A stretch of 12,485 bases of DNA, taken from assembly GCA_000787465.1 (NCBI GenBank), contig JSYX01000730.1, positions 1-12,485 on the forward strand. The letters run 5' to 3'. Source of the stretch: Thermomucor indicae-seudaticae. Taxonomy: Eukaryota; Mucoromycota; Mucoromycetes; Mucorales; Lichtheimiaceae. Under the pieces are notes generated by a model, which saw nothing but the letters and a program-made list of their open reading frames with translations, did no database searches and had not been told where the DNA came from. The position numbers and the translations under genes are program-made. Every line of letters starts with the position of its first letter. The first letter of the stretch is position 1. Shown piece after piece: positions 7,939 to 12,485 of the stretch.

Positions 7939-10900
7939 TTAATGCAACTGAAACGCGTATCGCGTCATTGTATCAAGCCGTTCGGACGAAAAATGTAGTG
8001 AAAGTAGGATAAACTGTAGCGCCAGTTGCGGATCATCCGACATCATGCGAGCAAAGGCAACATCTGACAGTTTCCAGAGTATTGAATCTTGATCGGCATT
8101 GACAGACCGTGTACGATGTTGACTGGCTGTGAAAAGCCCGAGTTCACCCACAACCGTGCCGGGCAAGATGGATTCTACTACGACCTGTTCGTTTTTGTTG
8201 ATATACATCATGCTTCTCAGCGAGCCTTGTTCAAGGATCATCAAACAATCCGACCGGTCTCCTTCTCGCCATAAAGTTTCTCCGGCAGCATATGTCACTC
8301 GTTCAAGGTATCGTCCGAGTCTATGGTAGAAATCAACGGGTATCTGATCCTGCACCAACTCGTCAAACGTCTGCACCATAAGCAACGCGGGTTGGGACAA
8401 ATTGCTATATATTTGGGACGTAGTCGGTTCTTCTTACGAAGGTATTATCAGTCAACACCGTATATGATTAACAAAAATCTGATCTTATACATACCTGGTA
8501 TCAACTGCTGCACCGCTTGTGTGAGCATTCGATGGCGCGGAGACGCGTTGGGAAGCATATCAACTTGAAGAAGCTGATTGCCACGAGGAGCCGGAACTGG
8601 TGCTGCATCCGCTAACCTTTAGAGGGTCCTTTCGCTTGTCGTAGCCCCCAAGTCGGCTTACCTTGTAAGCGCTGATGATATTGCGGGACGGTGGCAAAGA
8701 AAGATTCTAGTAGTACATTTTCGCACCATTCCAGGGCATCGTTCAAGTGTTCAAAGCACTTCAAGTCCTTATGGTCCTCGTGGTTATCGGCCCATATACC
8801 AGCTTTCATCAGAGCCTTGGCCACGTTCGATTCACGAGAGATATTGCATAGGATCATGTATACTTCACGCGCTCTTAGAAGCCGCCGTATGCGCACAAAA
8901 GCTTCGGCAGCACTGAAATCGATGCCTTGGACAAGCTGGAAATCCAGAATGAGAAACCGTATCGGGTTCAGATCCCATGCACGTCCGTCAAGCAGGTCAC
9001 GGATAGCACGCTCCACTTGATTGATGGTTCCAAAGAACAGGTAGCCTTGTAGCTTGATCACCTGTATCTGAGCCCCGACTTGCTTCAGAAACTTTTGTTG
9101 GCGATACAGCCGGCGCACGGTCGAGCGCAGTTCTTGTCCGGTGTGGGATGACCGGATGGCTTCGCTGTACCAGGCATTCTGGACAACAAAGAAAACACAT
9201 GCCATGACAATACCCACAAAAATGCCTTCCACGAATCCAAGAAGAGCCATACAAGCGATGATGGTGCATATCGTGACGTATTCCAGGTAATGGACACTGC
9301 GCCAAGTGTCGACAAGTGCCTCCTTGAGTAGATCGAGTCCCAAATGGAATATAAGACTACCGACCACCATGACCGGTATGTACCCAACAATGGTCGGACC
9401 TGCTATCCATAACATGGCCGTCGCGCCCGCGAGCATCAGACCAGCTAGTCGACTGTCGCCGCCGGTTCGAATAAACAGTAAACTGTTGGTGTAAACAAGG
9501 TAATCTGCAATAACATGCGTGAGCTTTCGCTGTGGCCAAGCGTTAACATGCCACACTTGCTTTGTACAGAGCCCAGTAACCCAGATATAGCATTCGACAT
9601 GCCATGTGCGACCAGTTCTCTGTTAACATCAACATTGTCTTTGTGCGTCGATACGCCCAGTGCTGGCACGTTGATTGGTACATGAAGAACACCTGTATAT
9701 TTCAAGCGGATGAGCAGCTAGCATATGATTCGCCTAGCTTGAGTGCAGCTTACCGAAAAAAGTGAGAGCAAGCATGGCTGGTATAGTTTTAGCAACAGCA
9801 CGCCAATCCACAAGGCGAAAGTCATAGTACGTGTAGAAGTGCCAAAAGGGCCGGTCGTTTTCTACCAGCGGGAATATCCATCCGGCCTCCCTGACTTGAT
9901 TCACATCAAGTCCAGCCAGTGCGATGACTAGATAGAACACGGCAGGCAGTAGCATGAAGAAGACAGGAACGACTAATGCACTTGATATCCGTGATTGAAT
10001 GACTCGCAAAAGGAGAGCCAATCCTAATGCAGATGACCATAGCGCAAGCGTGTGTGTATCCAGAAATATCTTTCGCAGCATAGGGATCGTATAGGTCAAG
10101 TTTTCGCCTAACCGGCCAGAAACCTCAATGCCTGTGGCAACCAAGAACCAACCTACTCCACCGATGGTGCCCACGAGGATGTGTCTGGGAAAGAAGCCCA
10201 TCAGTGACCCCAGATTAAGTGCGCCTAGCAGGAAGAACGCAACACCGGTAACAATGCTGCTGATTGCAAATGCTACCACTGTTGAGGCAACGATACGCTG
10301 TTCTTGATCGCTCCCGATGGTTTCGACAATTTGCTCAGCCCTTGAGTGTGATAATTACACTTAGCGCAAATGCTAACTCACTGCAAGCCACGCTTACATA
10401 CATGATATGCAAGAAAGGAACGACTATGAATGAAACGGAATGAGTCAGATAATCAAGACTCACAAGAAATTATTTTTATGTAAGTGTAACTGACCTTCGA
10501 TCATCATACTAGTGCCAGCGAAATGCCATCACTTTAGCCAATGCGTCACCGTCTTTTGTTGTCGCATTACCTTCCGTTGCCTCCAGCGAATATGCTCCCG
10601 CCGCAGGAATAAACGATCTGTGCAACGATACAGCTTGGGAACACAAACGGGAATTAACAGCAATTCAGGTTGCCCCCAACTTGTGTACAATACCTGACAA
10701 AAAACATGGATATGCCATCAGGCCCAAAGGTTGCAAAGATGGGATTATTCAGTGGAAAAGTAATCATACCTATTCATATAATGATTGATTGACATTCTGA
10801 TACGTTACGAAAGCGAAACAGAGAACCTGGGATACATTCATGGTGATTTACCGTATGACACAGCATCGAGCAAATTGAGTAAAAGGCCCAGAGTGACAGC

Positions 10901-11589
10901 CGGTATGCAAGATATGGGTTTCCGTATGACAGAAGACGTTATCCAGAACTTGCTTCGCTTGGGTTTATTTGAGACGCCAATCCCTGTCGAGGAGACGATA
11001 TTATTGTTAGCCTGATCCCGAGGTTCGGCATGATCCTGAGCCGAGTCCATCGGGGCAATGGAATGATATACGGTGGAGGCTGCGGAGCATGAAGTATCAA
11101 CTTGCTCCAGCAAAGGACGCGTTTCATCCTCCTCCTTTGGTGTTTCTTGCTGACGTGTAGCCTCCTTATCTCGTCGGAAAAGAGCGGACAAGTTGCTCAT
11201 AGGTTCGGATAATGGGGTGTGGTGATAACGAGGTGGCCTGCTACTCGGAGACAGCGACTCGTCTTGTTGTTCACCATGATAGCCGATCCGCCGCGAATTA
11301 TCCTTAAGCCCTTCCGTCATGTAAAGGTCACCGAGCGCGAGCGACTGTGCACGAATTGATTCGACAGAGGCTGAATATTGCTTGCCGGAATCTGTTATAT
11401 ATCGGTTAAAGACTATTGACTGCCTGCTGCACATCACCGCCACATACGATGGTCATAGTGAATATGAGAAGAAAAATAAGACCGCGAAGGGAGTTCTTCA
11501 TTGGCTGTATGGCGCGATTCAATATCCTTCGGGGACGAAGCTACCCTCGTCGGCATGGCCGACTCGGGATCCTCTTCATTGGTCCTCAT
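7939..11589 (-). CDS. SulP-family vacuolar transporter, STAS and cNMP domains
   Basis: Eleven exons on minus: 11589-11448, 11391-10852, 10769-10694, 10633-10571, 10508-10495, 10423-10402, 10340-9754, 9692-9561, 9504-8662, 8602-8495, 8432-7939. They join without a break into 1006 residues, close to yeast Vsb1 (YGR125W, about 1036). Residues 1-205 are a Ser/Pro-rich cytosolic tail. The transporter core runs from about 207 (IPAVTLGLLLNLLDAVSYG) to 640 and includes NGSMMIEVVPF, GFFPRHILVG (from 334) and GSVQNYLVYTNSLLF. A STAS domain follows (about 653-789, with LILDFQLVQGIDFSAAEAF), then a linker and a cyclic-nucleotide-binding domain (875-988). That domain keeps the cassette Glu939 (VGEL) and Arg949 (HRTRSV), so ligand binding is possible. 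In yeast Vsb1 loads basic amino acids into the vacuole; the same role is inferred. The ATG at 11589 is preceded by an in-frame TAA. There is no sign of transfer. Confidence 0.93.
8430..8435 (-). other. Tandem acceptor (AAGAAG) in the transporter gene
   Basis: The intron 8494-8433 can end at either of two adjacent AAG acceptors three bases apart. Both keep the frame and differ by one Glu in the linker between the STAS and nucleotide-binding domains. Confidence 0.5.
9505..9560 (-). other. GC-AG intron in the transporter gene
   Basis: The 56-base intron starts GCAAGTG and ends TTGCAG. Splicing here rebuilds GSVQNYLVYTN, the exact sequence expected at this point of the family. The nearby GT dinucleotides I tried break the frame. 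GCAAGT is the standard donor of the minor GC-AG class, which the normal spliceosome uses. Confidence 0.85.
10402..10423 (-). other. 22-base microexon of the transporter gene
   Basis: It encodes VVPFLHI with both end codons shared with neighbours. It is preceded by an intron ending CATAG (10494-10424) and followed by a GTATGT donor (intron 10401-10341). The phase fits on both sides and the residues match the family. Confidence 0.88.
10495..10508 (-). other. 14-base microexon of the transporter gene
   Basis: It encodes MMIE plus partial codons for the Ser before and Val after, completing the conserved SMMIEVVPF segment. The flanking introns are 10570-10509 (GTAATG...CTAG) and 10494-10424 (GTCAGT...ATAG). 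Confidence 0.88.
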
Positions 11590-11964
11590 TGCTTAAAGCT
11601 GTGCTGTTGCCTCGAAGCAGGGTATCGTCGTATACTGCTTTTTGCTTCGCTCGTAACGAAAAGGGAAAAGAAACAAAAGAAACAGTGAAACAATAGTGGG
11701 ATGACGGGTGCCATTTGACGGAAACTCAGCTTCTTCAAGGGCTGCACGAGTTTACTTGTTGAAGATGGTAAGAAATGGTTATTGCGCGAAAATGCCCCAC
11801 TGAGAATACATCAATATCTACATAATTGCTGGACATTTTGTTGAATGCTTTATATCTGTGGGGATAACTCGAGAAACTGCCACTATCTTGGCGTCAATGC
11901 AATGCGGTTTGATGCTGATGGCCGTTTACTGGGCTTTAAACGTGCTCCTTATTTGATTTGCCTC
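11590..11964. other. Upstream region of the transporter gene
   Basis: No coding region is supportable. On minus this is the promoter and 5' leader of the transporter. The far end may be the 3' UTR of a same-strand gene lying to the right. Confidence 0.45.
11658..11690 (-). promoter_or_regulatory. Pyrimidine tract upstream of the transporter
   Basis: On the minus strand this is an almost pure C/T stretch (TTTCTTTTGTTTCTTTTCCC at its core), starting about 70 bases upstream of the ATG at 11589. Such CT boxes are common just before transcription starts of expressed fungal genes; no mapped start supports it. Confidence 0.35.
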
Positions 11965-12306
11965 TCAATTTGTTGACGCCCTCCCCAGGTTTCTGAAAAC
12001 CATCAATACTAAACTGTTGTTTATTTTTACCGTCCCTACTGGCCATACGTGTGGGGGAAGGTCCAGCCGATAGGCGCGCTTACCCTTCTGGGAGTAAGTG
12101 ACATATGACAACGGAGAACAAGGTATCTTACGATGATTGGACTTATGTGCTGTTCGAGGTACATTTTGTGTTGACTGAAAGTGAGCAAACATATTCTTCG
12201 TCCCACGCGGATCATGTACTCACTAGTCGCCATTTCTTACGTCCTTCAGCGCCAACCTGGCTTTGCAGTTGGTGCAAAATGTATTCGGAGTAGCGTAAAT
12301 GTCCAA
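11965..12306 (-). CDS. Possible 3' end of an unidentified gene
   Basis: Two open pieces, 12306-12241 and 12174-11965, join in phase 0 over a 66-base intron with good sites (GTAAGA...TTTCAG). The first encodes NTFCTNCKARLALKD, with a CxxC pair that could bind metal. The second ends at a stop at 11965-11967 after 69 residues, including SYVTYSQKGKRAYRLDLP. I find no start codon or earlier exon up to the right edge and recognise no domain. It could equally be chance opening; treat it as a candidate only. If real, it is the last two exons of a gene on the same strand as the transporter, 376 bases upstream of it. Confidence 0.22.
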
Positions 12307-12485
12307 TCAATGAGTACTGGTTTCCCCTTATATGGGAACTGATACAGTACAACTTAAAACTGGGGATACTTTGGTCAAAGCCTAACAATGGTAGATGCGA
12401 AAGAGAGATCGATATTTCGATAATAAGCACATGCCTGTGTGTGAGAGATGGTTAGCAGCGGCGCCTACTGGATTTTTCCCGGAGA

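Noticed and set aside
7603..7998. A 131-codon plus-strand opening between the two convergent genes
   Set aside because: It overlaps the last exons of both well-supported genes, has an AT-driven Tyr/Ile-rich translation and no domain.
10785..11015. Plus-strand opening of 76 codons
   Set aside because: It lies opposite a well-supported exon and an intron of the transporter gene.
11382..11696. Plus-strand openings of 90 to 104 codons
   Set aside because: They are antisense to the N-terminal exon and promoter of the transporter, and their Lys/Glu-rich ends come from the purine-rich tract.

Overview
The window looks like nuclear DNA of a filamentous, probably early-diverging fungus. Genes are cut by many short introns (about 50 to 82 bases) with GTAAGT/GTATGT-type donors, CTAAC/CTGAC-like branch sites and AG acceptors. 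One gene is the vacuolar SulP-STAS-cNMP transporter type known from fungi. A Mucoromycota origin is my guess from the look of the kinase and of the damaged gene at the left; it is not proven by the sequence.

Layout, left to right. (1) 1-505: no supportable gene. (2) 506-617: a 96-bp hAT-type miniature element with 13-bp terminal inverted repeats and a perfect 8-bp target duplication. (3) 627-2458, minus strand: coding-looking pieces of a multi-exon gene of unknown function, with at least one reading-frame break in a T run; probably a pseudogene or a mis-sequenced gene. (4) 3147-4764, plus: a protein-kinase-fold protein with a very basic N-terminal region and an altered N-lobe. (5) 5660-7637, plus: a six-exon type II membrane glycosyltransferase of the fucosyltransferase-like GT-B group. 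(6) 7939-11589, minus: an eleven-exon SulP transporter with STAS and cyclic-nucleotide-binding domains, related to yeast Vsb1 (YGR125W). (7) 11965-12306, minus: a weak candidate for the 3' end of another gene.

The glycosyltransferase and transporter genes converge, with 301 bases between their stop codons. Nothing suggests a cluster: wall or secretory glycosylation, vacuolar transport and a kinase-like protein look like independent functions.

The most rewarding structure is in the transporter gene. I rebuilt it by matching splice phase to the conserved family sequence. It has a separate N-terminal exon, two microexons of 14 and 22 bases, one GC-AG intron and a tandem AAGAAG acceptor, and reads as 1006 residues without a break. 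All splice calls come from reading alone and have no transcript support.
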